Shown here: in pieces, positions 45,173 to 54,219 of the stretch
Layout: each line of letters starts with the position of its first letter
How positions within the stretch are numbered: the stretch's first letter is position 1
DNA from: Novosphingobium profundi
Lineage (GTDB): Bacteria; Pseudomonadota; Alphaproteobacteria; Sphingomonadales; Sphingomonadaceae
Reading direction: 5' to 3'
Length of the DNA: 64,000 nt
Assembly (NCBI RefSeq): GCF_018491765.1
Contig: NZ_JABWCU010000008.1
Location: 62,001 to 126,000 of the forward strand
Position numbers and translations under genes: made by a program
Notes under the pieces: generated by a model
Told to the model about the DNA's origin: nothing
The model's database searches: none
What the model saw: only the letters and a program-made list of their open reading frames with translations

Positions 45173-45300
45173 CGCTTAACAGCTAGTGGGAGCCGTTGAC
45201 CGACATGGCCAAGATCTTGAACCGGACCGACTGCTTGCGAGACCGTCAAATCATTTCTGAAATGACCGGCAAGGGCGCAAACTGACCACTTCCCCCCACG
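45173..45300. other. Non-coding right edge of the low-GC segment
   Basis: No gene seen. Composition returns to high GC towards the TonB receptor. No terminal inverted repeat or tRNA end is visible. Confidence 0.4.
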
Positions 45301-45328
45301 CAAAAAGGGCCGCGCGTGGCGGCCCTTT
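45301..45328 (-). terminator. Rho-independent terminator of the TonB receptor gene
   Basis: AAAGGGCCGC (45304-45313) pairs with GCGGCCCTTT (45319-45328). On the minus strand the stem is followed by TTTTTG, so it ends the receptor transcript. Confidence 0.8.
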
Positions 45329-45388
45329 CCGGGAGGTGATCCGTCGATGCGACCCGAGGAAATCCGCCTCCGGTCCTTGGCGGACCTG

Positions 45389-47503
45389 TCAGAAGCTGAC
45401 CTTGGCGGTCAAGCGGATGTCGCGGCCCGAGAGGGGGGCGTAGTCCTTGAGGTAGGAGGTCGCGCGGCGGGCGACGACGTCGAAGATGTTGTTCGCCGAG
45501 AGCGCGAAGCTCAGGGGACGGGTGTCGCCCCAGGGACGCACGTTCACTTCGGCGTTGACGAGGGTGTAGGCGGGCGTGCGGGTTTCGTACTCGCTGGTGC
45601 GCTCCTGCGCCCAGGCGTGCTCGACTTCGCCGCGCACGTCGAACTTGGGCGTCTGGACGCCCACGCCGCCGAGCACGCGCAAGGGGGGAATGCGCGGTGC
45701 CGGGCCCACGTCCTCGATCGTCGCATGGACATAGTCGCCCAGCGCGTCGGCAACGATCTTGGTCGTCCCGATCTCGGCCAGGGTCAGCGACCCCTGCGCC
45801 TCGAAGCCATAGTAGCGCGCGTCGGCCTGGTATGTCTGGTAGACGGGCAGGCCGTCCTCGACCGCGCCGGTCTGGTCATCGTAGATGAAGTTCGAGAACC
45901 AGGTGTGGTAGGCCGAGGCCTCGAAGGTGTAGTTCGTGCCCGATCCGCGCAGGATCGCCTCTACGCCCCACGACTTCTCGAGCTGGAAGTCGGGGTTGCC
46001 GATCTCGTAGGCCTCGGTGCCGGCGTGCGGGCCGTCGGCGAAGAGTTCCTCGGCCGCGGGCGCACGCTCGGTGCGCGCGAGGTTGAAGCCCAGCCGCCAA
46101 TTGTCGCTGAACCCGTAGGACGCGCCGAGCGATCCCGAGAAGGCGTCGAAGGTCTTGGTGCCGCGGTAGAAGTCCTGGTCGTCGAGCGGAAGCGAGGTGA
46201 GCGCCGAGTGCTCGTAACGCCCGCCCGCCTCGAACTTGAGCGCGCCGTAGTCGAGCTGCTGCAAGGTGAAGAAGCCGACCTGGGTGGTCGAATTCTTGGG
46301 CAGGAAGGCCTCATCACCCACCACGTTGAAGTCACGGGTGAAGAGCTGCATGCCGGTCACCCCGCGCCAGGCCCCGTGCTGGGTCTGGGTCAGTTCGAGG
46401 CGGCCCTCCATGCCCTTGTTGTAGAAGGCCGTGCCCACCGAGCCGTCTTCCTCGAGCTCGAAGTGGTGATAGGTGGCATAGCCCATGCGCATCGAGATCT
46501 TGTCGATCACGCTGCCGTTCGCATCGATGTCGGCGCGCGCATCGAGGCGATCCTGCACGAGGCTGAGGCGGGGCGCTTCCTGCTCCTCGCCTTCCTGCGT
46601 GGCGTAGCGGATGGGAACGCCGTAAAGGCTGTCGTAGTGGCTATAGGCGACGCCGAAGCTGCCGCCATCCCCGATATAGGCGAGGCCCGCGCCCGCGGTC
46701 CAGGTCTTCGCGGCCGAATTGGCCAGCTTGCCCTTCTGGTTGGCGTTGGCGGCAAAGTCGATCTCGTCGTCCGAGCCGCCCGCAGCGTCGGTCGCCAGCG
46801 CTTGCGCGCGCAGCGCCGAGGTCATCGCATAGCCGCCGATGCGCATGTCGTCGCTCTTCATGTAGCTGCCGTCGGCGTGCGCCACCCAGTTCTTCGAGAG
46901 CGGCACGTCGACCGAGCCGGCTACCGAGCGTTCGTCCGCCGCCGAGCCGTAGCTGGCAAGCGCATCGGCGTGGAAGGCCTCTTCCGGGACCTTGGTCGGG
47001 ATGCGCTTGTCGATGATGTTGACGACGCCGCCGATCGCCGAGGAACCATAGAGCAGCGACTGGGGCCCGCGCAGGACCTCGATGCGCTCGGCGAGCAGCG
47101 GGTTGACCACCACGGCATGGTCGACCGAGGTGTTCGAGACGTCGATCGAGCCGATACCGTTGGTAAGCACGCGCACGCGCTCACCCTGCAGGCCGCGCAG
47201 GACCGGGCGCGACGCGCTCGGGCCGAACGAGGTCGCCGAAACGCCCGGTTCGTGCTGCAGCGTCTCGCCGATCGAGGGGCGCAGCGCCTGGGTCAGCTGC
47301 TCGTCCTGGATGACCGCCACGCTCGAGAGCATGTCCTGGCGGCGCGTCGGCAGCGCGCCGGTGACGATGATCTCGCCCGAGGGCTGCGCGTGATAGTCAC
47401 CCGTCTTGGCAACCTTCGCGTTCGATTCGGCCGTCTGGGCCATGGCCGCGGCGGGGAGGAGCAGCGCAAGACTGGCGCTGCCCGCAAGAAGTCGGACCCT
47501 CAT
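45389..47503 (-). CDS. TonB-dependent outer-membrane receptor, ZnuD-like
   Basis: 704 residues with signal peptide (LLAGSASLALLLPAAAMAQ), a TonB-box-like EIIVTGA, a plug domain (PVLRGLQGERVRVLTNGIGSI, VEVLRGPQSLLYGSSAIGGVVNI-type region) and a 22-strand-type barrel ending in Phe. Segments match Neisseria ZnuD as I recall it: the plug, GVAYSHYDSLYGVPI, ERAPAAEELFADGPHAGTEAYEIGN and YETRTPAYTLVNAEVN. ZnuD imports zinc. The His-rich loops of meningococcal ZnuD are not obvious, so the metal is likely but not certain. A possible Zur operator lies upstream. Confidence 0.88.
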   Translation of the reverse strand: MRVRLLAGSASLALLLPAAAMAQTAESNAKVAKTGDYHAQPSGEIIVTGALPTRRQDMLSSVAVIQDEQLTQALRPSIGETLQHEPGVSATSFGPSASRPVLRGLQGERVRVLTNGIGSIDVSNTSVDHAVVVNPLLAERIEVLRGPQSLLYGSSAIGGVVNIIDKRIPTKVPEEAFHADALASYGSAADERSVAGSVDVPLSKNWVAHADGSYMKSDDMRIGGYAMTSALRAQALATDAAGGSDDEIDFAANANQKGKLANSAAKTWTAGAGLAYIGDGGSFGVAYSHYDSLYGVPIRYATQEGEEQEAPRLSLVQDRLDARADIDANGSVIDKISMRMGYATYHHFELEEDGSVGTAFYNKGMEGRLELTQTQHGAWRGVTGMQLFTRDFNVVGDEAFLPKNSTTQVGFFTLQQLDYGALKFEAGGRYEHSALTSLPLDDQDFYRGTKTFDAFSGSLGASYGFSDNWRLGFNLARTERAPAAEELFADGPHAGTEAYEIGNPDFQLEKSWGVEAILRGSGTNYTFEASAYHTWFSNFIYDDQTGAVEDGLPVYQTYQADARYYGFEAQGSLTLAEIGTTKIVADALGDYVHATIEDVGPAPRIPPLRVLGGVGVQTPKFDVRGEVEHAWAQERTSEYETRTPAYTLVNAEVNVRPWGDTRPLSFALSANNIFDVVARRATSYLKDYAPLSGRDIRLTAKVSF

Positions 47504-47860
47504 TTTATGCACCTTGATCGTTGGGGTGGATTGTTGGCCGGTTGGGCTGGTGTGGCTCCCCGATAGCGCGGAGCATGTCACGATACAACATCACAAATTG
47601 AAAGAAGCCGATTTTTCCCGCGCCCCCGGATCGCCGCGGAATGGCCAAAGGCCGTTCACGAGCGCCCCGGCATTCCATCAAGTAGTTGATCCTAAACATG
47701 ATTCATCCGAATTCACGCGTTTACGGCGCGGCTGCCGAATGCGACGCGGAACTCCGGGAAGACTCCTAGTCCTGGCTTGATCCGCACTTCACCCTGGTCG
47801 GTTAGTCCATCGCAAGGTGCAATCGAGATCGGGGCGAGCGCAGGAGCGGCGACAGGGACG
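47504..47860. promoter_or_regulatory. Divergent region between the TonB receptor and chemotaxis receptor
   Basis: 357 bases without a gene. It includes the candidate Zur operator at 47575-47591. No clear sigma-70 hexamers for the chemotaxis gene were found. Confidence 0.4.
47575..47591. promoter_or_regulatory. Candidate Zur operator
   Basis: On the minus strand this reads ATGTTGTATCGTGACAT, with ATGT and ACAT as an inverted pair. It is close to the TGTTAT...ATAACA pattern typical of alphaproteobacterial Zur boxes, and lies about 70 bases upstream of the receptor start. Only the outer bases are palindromic. Confidence 0.3.
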
Positions 47861-49660
47861 ATGATCAAGGACCAGACCCAGAAGGCAGGCCGCCTGCTGA
47901 CCGCACTCGTCGCGCTTGCGGTGCTCCTGACCGGCTTCGTGCTCTACACGATCCGCTTCGGCGGACCGATCGAACGCAAGCACGCATTGCAGAACGAGAT
48001 GCTCGCCGACATCCTGCCCCCGCCCGCCTTCGTGATCGAGCCCTATCTCGAAACCGTGATGGCCACCGAAAACCCGGGAAGCGCCCCTTTCAAACTGGAA
48101 AATCTGGCCCGGCTCGAAGCCGAGTACCGCCAGCGCAAGGCCTACTGGTCCGAAAATCCCGTGCCCCCGCAAATCGCGGGCCAGCTCGATCGGGTCATCC
48201 ACATCGCCGACCAGTTCTGGCGCATCGTCGACGGCAAGTTCGCCCGCGCGGCGAAGAACCGCGACCGCGATGCCATGTACTGGATCCACGACCGCGAGAT
48301 CATCCCGGTCTACCAACGCCAGCGCGCCGAAGTGCTCAAGCTGGTGGCGCTCTCGCGCGCCTTCACCGATCAGGCGGTGCGCGTGGATGATTGGATCACT
48401 TTCGCCTGCCTGCTCGCCAGCGCACTGATCGCGGTCGTCCTCACGGGCGCGATCCTGTGGGCAACGCGCCGGATCCAGTCCGCGGTCGTCACCCCGCTCG
48501 AGCGGGCCAGCCGCACGTTCGGCCACCTCGCCGCGGGCGAATTCGACAGCCCGATCGAAGGCATAGAGCGGCGCGACGAATTCGGCACCATGGCGCGCTC
48601 GATGGAAGTGTTCCGGCAGGCGGGAATGGAAAAGGCCGCAGCCGACGCTGCGCAGAAGCGCGTGGTCGAGGCGGTCTCGACCGGCCTGCACAAGCTCGCC
48701 ACCAAGGACCTCGAATACCGCATCGTCGAGCCCTTCCCGCCAAGCTACGAGACGCTGCGCGGCAATTTCAACGAGGCGGTCACCGCGCTGTGCCGGGTGA
48801 TGGGCACGGTGCGCGTGGGCGCGGCCAGCGTGATGAACGCGATCAGCGAAATTCGCGCCGGCGCCGACGACCTCGCCTTGCGCAACCAGCAGCAGGCGGC
48901 AAGCCTCGAGGAGACCGCCGCCGCGATGGCGCAGGTTACCGGCCGCATACGCGACGCGGCGGGGACCGCGAGCGAGGCGCAGGACGCGATCGACAAGGCC
49001 CACGGCCAGGCCAGCCAGGGTGGCGAGGTCGTGCGCGAGGCGGTCGGCGCGATGGCCGCGATCGAGGCCTCGGCCCAGGAAATTTCCTCGATCATCGACG
49101 TGATCGACGGCATCGCCTTCCAGACCAACCTGCTCGCACTCAACGCCGGGGTCGAGGCGGCGCGCGCGGGCGAGGCAGGCAAGGGCTTCGCGGTCGTCGC
49201 CACCGAGGTGCGCGCGCTCGCGCAGCGCTCGGCCGAGGCCGCGCACGACATCAAGGAACTGATCACCAAGAGCACGACCCAGGTCGACAAGGGCGTCCAG
49301 CTCGTCGGCGAGACCGGGCGCAAGCTCGAGGACATCGTCGCCCAGGTCAGCGCCCTCCACAGCCTCATCGCCAGCATGGCGCAGTCCTCGCGCCAGCAGT
49401 CGAGCGATCTCGAACAGGTCAACACCTCGGTCGGCGACATGGACCGCATGACCCAGCAGAACGCCGCCATGGTCGAGGAGACCACCGCCGCCACGCGCAC
49501 CCTCGAGAACGAGGCGCGCACGCTTACCGAGATGATGTCCTCCTTCCGCACCCGCATTCGCGAGGCCCGTCCCGACATTGCCGGACAAGGCGAACCACTG
49601 CGTCGCACCAGCGTGGCGGGCCGCGGCGGCGACGCCGCGCCGGTCAGCGCTGCCGCCTGA
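47861..49660 (+). CDS. Methyl-accepting chemotaxis protein
   Basis: 599 residues. TM1 (about 10-32), a periplasmic sensor of about 140 residues with helical bundle character, TM2 (about 172-195, WITFACLLASALIAVVLTGAILWA), HAMP (VTPLERASRTFGHLAAGEFDSPIEGIERRDEFGTMARSMEVF), then the signalling domain with hairpin tip DVIDGIAFQTNLLALNAGVEAARAGEAGKGFAVVATEVRALAQRS. No CheR-binding pentapeptide at the C-terminus. The ligand is unknown. No che genes are nearby. Confidence 0.95.
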   Translation: MIKDQTQKAGRLLTALVALAVLLTGFVLYTIRFGGPIERKHALQNEMLADILPPPAFVIEPYLETVMATENPGSAPFKLENLARLEAEYRQRKAYWSENPVPPQIAGQLDRVIHIADQFWRIVDGKFARAAKNRDRDAMYWIHDREIIPVYQRQRAEVLKLVALSRAFTDQAVRVDDWITFACLLASALIAVVLTGAILWATRRIQSAVVTPLERASRTFGHLAAGEFDSPIEGIERRDEFGTMARSMEVFRQAGMEKAAADAAQKRVVEAVSTGLHKLATKDLEYRIVEPFPPSYETLRGNFNEAVTALCRVMGTVRVGAASVMNAISEIRAGADDLALRNQQQAASLEETAAAMAQVTGRIRDAAGTASEAQDAIDKAHGQASQGGEVVREAVGAMAAIEASAQEISSIIDVIDGIAFQTNLLALNAGVEAARAGEAGKGFAVVATEVRALAQRSAEAAHDIKELITKSTTQVDKGVQLVGETGRKLEDIVAQVSALHSLIASMAQSSRQQSSDLEQVNTSVGDMDRMTQQNAAMVEETTAATRTLENEARTLTEMMSSFRTRIREARPDIAGQGEPLRRTSVAGRGGDAAPVSAAA

Positions 49661-49683
49661 TCCCGCAGCACTCCACGCGAAAA

Positions 49684-49713
49684 CGCGCAGCCCGTCCAAG
49701 GACAAGCTGCGCG
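49684..49713. terminator. Hairpin between converging genes
   Basis: CGCGCAGC (49684-49691) pairs with GCTGCGCG (49706-49713), followed by CCTTTGC. It lies between the chemotaxis receptor stop and the catalase stop. Confidence 0.45.
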
Positions 49714-49756
49714 CCTTTGCGTCCGCCCGGAGCTGCGGACGACGAAATCCTGCCGC

Positions 49757-51301
49757 TTATTCGGAGTGCGCGGGAACCGTATCGGGCGCGGTGTTCACGT
49801 CCTCGGCATCGGTCGCGGTCTCCGAGGTGATCGGCACCGCGTTGACGTCGCTGTCCATGTCGGCGACCGCCTTGCGCACGCCCGCTGCATAATCGGGGTG
49901 GACCTTTTCCAGCACGGCGAACCAGCGCTCCTTGACCCCTTGCGAACAGGGTCCCATCGCGGCGGCATAGTTCGCATAGAGCCGCGCCTTCTCGTCGGCC
50001 TCCATCAGTTCGTAGAGTGCGCGCGGCTGCGTGTAGTCGTCGACTTCCTGCGCGTTGCCGTAGCGGTTCATGTCGCCGTCGATCTTCATCGGCGGCTCCT
50101 GCACGCCCGCGTCGGCAACCGGCCCCCCGTACTGGTTGGGCTCGTAATAGGCGTCCGCGTTGCCGAAGTCGTTGGTGAAGAAGCGCATCGCGCCGTCCTT
50201 GTGGTAATGATTCACCTGGGCGGCCTTGGGTGCGTTGGCGGGCAGCGCCTCGTAGTGCGTGCCCAGGCGATAGCGGTGCGCGTCGGCATAGGAGAACACC
50301 CGGGCCTGGAGCATCTTGTCGGGCGAAAACGAGATGCCCGGCACCACGTTGGACGGGCTGAACGCCGCGTTCTCGATCATCTGAAAATAGTTGTCCGGGT
50401 TCCGGTTCATTTCCAGCACGCCGACCTCGATCAGCGGATAGTCGCCATGCGGCCAGACCTTGGTGAGGTCGAAGGGATTGTAGGGCGTCGTGAGCGCGTC
50501 CTCCTCGGGCATAACCTGAATGAACAGCGTCCACTTGGGGAATTCGCCCTTCTCGACCGCGTTATAGAGGTCTTCCTGGTAGCTCTCGCGGGTCTTGCCG
50601 ATCAGCTTTTCGGCCTCTTCGTTCGTATAGAACTTGTGGCCCTGCTGGGTCTTGAAGTGGAACTTGACCCAGAACCGCTCCCCGGCCGCGTTCCACATCG
50701 AGAACGTATGGCTGCCGTAGCCGTTCATGTGCATCGGGTTCTTGGGAATGCCCCGGTCGGACATCAGGATCGTGACCTGGTGGACCGATTCGGGCTGCGC
50801 GGCCCAGAAGTCGAACATCGCCTCGGGGCTGCGCAGGTTCGTGCGCGGGTGGCGCTTCTGCGTGTGGATGAAATCGGGGAACTTGTAGGCATCGCGCACG
50901 AAGAACACCGGCGTGTTGTTGCCGACCATGTCCCAGTTGCCGTCCTCGGTGTAGAACTTGAGGGAGAAGCCGCGCACGTCGCGCTCGGCGTCCGCCGCAC
51001 CCGCCTCGCCCGCGACGGTCGACCAGCGCGAGAGCACCTCGGTCTGCTTGCCGACTTCGGAGAAGATCTTGGCGCAAGTGTACCTGGAAATGTCCTTGGT
51101 CACCGTGAACGTGCCCTGCAGACCCCAACCCTTGGCGTGGACGGTGCGCTCGGGGATGCGTTCGCGGTTCTGGTGCGCGAGCTTCTCGAGCAGTTGGTAG
51201 TCCTGCATCAGGACCGGGCCGCGCCTGCCTGCGGTCAGCGAATGTTCGTTGGAAGGTACCGGTGCACCGGCGCTGGTCGTCAGGGTGGGCTTGTCGGCCA
51301 T
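49757..51301 (-). CDS. Monofunctional haem catalase
   Basis: 514 residues. Decomposes hydrogen peroxide. Distal His55 in [14 protein letters not shown], the catalytic Asn in [26 protein letters not shown] and the proximal haem ligand Tyr in [15 protein letters not shown] are present; length fits the small-subunit clade. The C-terminal tail is acidic (about 25 residues). No OxyR regulator gene is next to it. Confidence 0.95.
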   Translation of the reverse strand: MADKPTLTTSAGAPVPSNEHSLTAGRRGPVLMQDYQLLEKLAHQNRERIPERTVHAKGWGLQGTFTVTKDISRYTCAKIFSEVGKQTEVLSRWSTVAGEAGAADAERDVRGFSLKFYTEDGNWDMVGNNTPVFFVRDAYKFPDFIHTQKRHPRTNLRSPEAMFDFWAAQPESVHQVTILMSDRGIPKNPMHMNGYGSHTFSMWNAAGERFWVKFHFKTQQGHKFYTNEEAEKLIGKTRESYQEDLYNAVEKGEFPKWTLFIQVMPEEDALTTPYNPFDLTKVWPHGDYPLIEVGVLEMNRNPDNYFQMIENAAFSPSNVVPGISFSPDKMLQARVFSYADAHRYRLGTHYEALPANAPKAAQVNHYHKDGAMRFFTNDFGNADAYYEPNQYGGPVADAGVQEPPMKIDGDMNRYGNAQEVDDYTQPRALYELMEADEKARLYANYAAAMGPCSQGVKERWFAVLEKVHPDYAAGVRKAVADMDSDVNAVPITSETATDAEDVNTAPDTVPAHSE

Positions 51302-51393
51302 CTTGGGGTCCTCTCGGCGATTGCACTATACCGGCACAACGCGCCCGCCCCCCGGACCGGTTCCCACCCCGTTTCCGGTCACAGTGATCGCTT

Positions 51394-52161
51394 TTACCAA
51401 TCGATGGCGCCGCGCCCGTGCTTTTCGAGGAAGGCGTTGGCCCGGCTGAAATGCCCGCACCCCAGGAACCCGCGGTGTGCCGAGAGCGGGCTGGGATGCG
51501 GCGCCTCGAGCACGAGATGCGGCCCCTGCAGCAGCCCCGGAACGCGCATCGCCTTCTTCTGCGCGTGCGCGCCCCAGAGCAGGAAGACGCAGGGTTCCGA
51601 CCGTGCCGCGACGGCGGCGACCGCCGCGTCGGTGATCGCCTCCCAGCCCCGCTTCTGGTGCGACCCGGCCCGGCCCTCCTCGACCGTAAGCGCGTTGTTG
51701 AGCAGGAGCCCCCCCTGACGCGCCCAGGCTTCGAGACTACCCTGCGCGGGCGGGCGCACGACGCCCTCGCGCGCCAGTTCCTTGTAGATGTTGGCCAGCG
51801 ACGGCGGCACGCGCACGCCCTCCTGCACCGAGAAGGCAAGCCCATGCGCCTGCCCCGGACCGTGATAGGGGTCCTGGCCCAGGATCACGACCCTGACCGC
51901 ATCGAGCGGGGTCAGTTCGAAGGCACGCAACCAGTCGCCACGTGCCGGGTAGATCACCTTGCCCGCCGCCGCTTCGGCGTCGAGCCAGGCACCGAGCCGC
52001 TGCGCCTCGGGGCTTTGCAAGGCAGGGGCAAGCGCGGTGCGCCAGCTCTGGGGGCAAGCACCAAAAAGGTCCCGCGCGCCGCCCTGCACCGATCCGGTCG
52101 GCGATCCGGTCGGCGATCCGGACGCTGCCGTACCGGCCAGTGTTGCCTCGTTTCCGCTCAT
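51394..52161 (-). CDS. ung: Uracil-DNA glycosylase
   Basis: 255 residues. Removes uracil from DNA. The water-activating loop GQDPYHGPGQAHGLAFSV (Asp97), Phe-stacking region, LLWGAHAQKK and the leucine loop HPSPLSAHRGFLGCGHFS are all present. The N-terminal 30 residues include tandem GSPTGSPTGS encoded by a 12-base repeat. ATG at 52161 is preferred. Divergent from rnd. Confidence 0.96.
   Translation of the reverse strand: MSGNEATLAGTAASGSPTGSPTGSVQGGARDLFGACPQSWRTALAPALQSPEAQRLGAWLDAEAAAGKVIYPARGDWLRAFELTPLDAVRVVILGQDPYHGPGQAHGLAFSVQEGVRVPPSLANIYKELAREGVVRPPAQGSLEAWARQGGLLLNNALTVEEGRAGSHQKRGWEAITDAAVAAVAARSEPCVFLLWGAHAQKKAMRVPGLLQGPHLVLEAPHPSPLSAHRGFLGCGHFSRANAFLEKHGRGAIDW
52090..52123. repeat. 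12-bp direct repeat in the ung N-terminus
   Basis: CGATCCGGTCGG occurs at 52090-52101 and 52102-52113, with a partial third copy. In frame it encodes repeated Gly-Ser-Pro-Thr. Confidence 0.75.
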
Positions 52162-52244
52162 CGCAAATTTCCTCCGCGCCGGACAGCAAGCCGGCCTTGC
52201 GCCCATTGCGCAACCGGGCGGCAATCCCTAAGCACTTTCGGACC

Positions 52245-52868
52245 ATGGCTGTCTATCTCCACGAAGAAGATCTTCCCGCAGGCGTCCTCGCGCCGGGGCC
52301 CGTTGCCGTTGACACGGAAACGATGGGCCTGATCACCCGCCGCGATCGCCTCTGCGTCGTCCAGATCTCCGATGGCGGGGGCGACGAGCACCTCGTGCGC
52401 TTCGCGCCGGGCAGCGACTACGCCGCGCCCAACCTCAAGGCCGTGCTGGCCGACCCCGCGCGGCTCAAGCTCTACCACTTCGCGCGCTTCGACCTCGCCG
52501 CCATGGAACACTACATGGGCGTGATGGCAGAGCCTGTGTTCTGCACCAAGATCGCCAGCAAGCTGGTGCGCACCTACACCGACCGCCACGGCCTCAAGGA
52601 CCTCGTGCGCGAACTGCTGGGCAAGGAAGTCTCCAAGCAGCAGCAGTCGAGCGACTGGGGTGCCCCCGAACTCAGCGACGCGCAGAAGGACTACGCCGCC
52701 TCCGACGTGCGCCATCTGCACGCGATGCACACGATCCTCGTCGAGCGCCTCGCCCGCGAGGGCCGCACCGAAATCGCGCAGGCCTGCTTCGATTTCCTTC
52801 CCGCCCGCGCCCGACTCGATCTCGCCGGGTGGCCCGACCACGATATTTTCAGCCACGAAGCGGCCTGA
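52245..52868 (+). CDS. rnd: Ribonuclease D-type 3'-5' exonuclease
   Basis: 207 residues, one DEDDy exonuclease domain without the HRDC domains of E. coli RNase D. Acidic residues: Asp23 and Glu25 (VAVDTETMGL), Asp83 (FARFDLAAM), and the Tyr and Asp of DYAASDVRHL. It lies upstream of lptC by 39 bases on the same strand, so it may be part of the rnd-lptC-lptA transcript. This single-domain form is typical of alphaproteobacteria. Confidence 0.92.
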   Translation: MAVYLHEEDLPAGVLAPGPVAVDTETMGLITRRDRLCVVQISDGGGDEHLVRFAPGSDYAAPNLKAVLADPARLKLYHFARFDLAAMEHYMGVMAEPVFCTKIASKLVRTYTDRHGLKDLVRELLGKEVSKQQQSSDWGAPELSDAQKDYAASDVRHLHAMHTILVERLAREGRTEIAQACFDFLPARARLDLAGWPDHDIFSHEAA

Positions 52869-52907
52869 TCCCGCAAGGGCTGACCCCGCAGGATTTAAGA
52901 CGAGCCT

Positions 52908-53558
52908 ATGTCTGAGGAAGCCAGACAGATCCGCAACCGCCGCCGGCACCTTGCCGCGCCGGGCGGTTCGCACGACCGGATGGTGTCCTTCCTCTCGAAG
53001 GCGCTTCCGGCGGCGATCGGGCTCGTCGCCGCGGTGATGATCCTCATGCCGCTCGGCCCCCGCGGCGAAGTCAGCTTCCTGCTCGACCGCAACAAGGTCG
53101 ACGTCACCGACAACCGTATCGCGGTGAACGACGCCGCCTATCGCGGGCGCGACGACAAGGGCCGCGACTTCACGGTGACGGCGGGCACGGCGGTGCAGGA
53201 ATCGGCCGCGACTCCGATCGTCGAGATGTTCGATCTCGCCGCCCAGATCGCGCTGAGCGACGGGCCGGGCAAGATCGTCGCTCCGCGCGGCCGCTACAAC
53301 TACAACCGCGACCTGCTCGACGTCGACGGACCCGTCGATTTCTCGGCCAGCGACGGCTATCACATGACCGCCAACAACGTCGCGGTCGACATCGGATCCA
53401 AGACCGCGCAGGGCTCGGGCGGCGTCGAAGGCCGGGTTCCGAGCGGGACCTTCAAGGCCGACACCATGCAGGCCGATCTCGACGCGCGCACCGTAACCCT
53501 TGAAGGCAATGCCAAGCTGCGGATGACCCCCGGCAGCAAGCTGGAGATACCGCAATGA
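52908..53558 (+). CDS. lptC: LPS export protein LptC
   Basis: 216 residues. Inner-membrane anchored periplasmic protein that passes LPS from LptBFG to LptA. A single N-terminal helix (LPAAIGLVAAVMILMPL) and a beta-jellyroll domain (VDVTDNRIAVNDAAYRGRDDKGRDFTVTAG). Coupled to lptA by ATGA at 53555. Confidence 0.9.
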   Translation: MSEEARQIRNRRRHLAAPGGSHDRMVSFLSKALPAAIGLVAAVMILMPLGPRGEVSFLLDRNKVDVTDNRIAVNDAAYRGRDDKGRDFTVTAGTAVQESAATPIVEMFDLAAQIALSDGPGKIVAPRGRYNYNRDLLDVDGPVDFSASDGYHMTANNVAVDIGSKTAQGSGGVEGRVPSGTFKADTMQADLDARTVTLEGNAKLRMTPGSKLEIPQ

Positions 53559-54109
53559 CGTCCCTGAGCCGCCTTCCCCGAACGGCCCTGCGATCGGTTT
53601 TCGGGCGCAGCCCATTCCTGCGCGCGGCACTCGCCGGCGCGGTGATCGGGACCGGGGCCCTCATCGCCACCCAGCAGATCGGCGCACAGACGCTCTCGGG
53701 GCACAATTCCAACGCACCCGTCGATTTTGCCGCCGACAAGATCGAGCTGCAGGACAAGCAGGACCGCGTCGTGCTGACCGGCAATGTCGACATCAAGCAG
53801 GACGGCCTGCGCCTGACCGCCGCGCGCACGGTGGTCAACTTCACCAATACCCAGCGCATGCAGGTCCAGCGCATCACCGCCACGGGCGGGGTGCGGGTGA
53901 CGCAGGCCGACCAGGTGGCGACCGGTGACGTCGCCGTCTACGACTTCAACAAGCGCATCATCACGATGGTCGGCAACGCCTCGCTCAAGCGCGGCAACAC
54001 CGACACGCTGCACGGCGGACGCTTCGTCGTCGACCTCAACACCGGCGTCTCCTCGGCCTCGGGCGGGCGCGTGCAGGGCACCTTCAACGTACCCAAGCAG
54101 TCGAACTGA
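53555..54109 (+). CDS. lptA: LPS transport periplasmic protein LptA
   Basis: 184 residues. Signal-type N-terminus (FLRAALAGAVIGTGALIATQQIGAQ) and an OstA beta-jellyroll: APVDFAADKIELQDKQDRVVLTGNVDIKQDGLRLTAARTVV, ITATGGVRVTQADQVATGDVAVYD. Forms the periplasmic bridge for LPS. lptB and rpoN, which often follow in other proteobacteria, are not here; a strong terminator follows. Confidence 0.93.
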   Translation: MTSLSRLPRTALRSVFGRSPFLRAALAGAVIGTGALIATQQIGAQTLSGHNSNAPVDFAADKIELQDKQDRVVLTGNVDIKQDGLRLTAARTVVNFTNTQRMQVQRITATGGVRVTQADQVATGDVAVYDFNKRIITMVGNASLKRGNTDTLHGGRFVVDLNTGVSSASGGRVQGTFNVPKQSN

Positions 54110-54155
54110 GCGCCCGGCGACGGCGCGCGCGCCGTCCGCCGGACCGACACGAGTT

Positions 54156-54202
54156 CCGACACGAAAAAGGGGCCCCGACGCGGGGCCCCTTTTTCGTGTC
54201 GG
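54156..54202. terminator. Very strong bidirectional terminator
   Basis: A perfect 22-bp stem (54156-54177 with 54181-54202) around a three-base loop. The stem has A5/T5 tracts and a G4C4 core on both arms, so it can terminate both lptA and the converging sugar transferase gene. Confidence 0.9.
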
Positions 54203-54219
54203 ATACCGGGATGAGCGGC

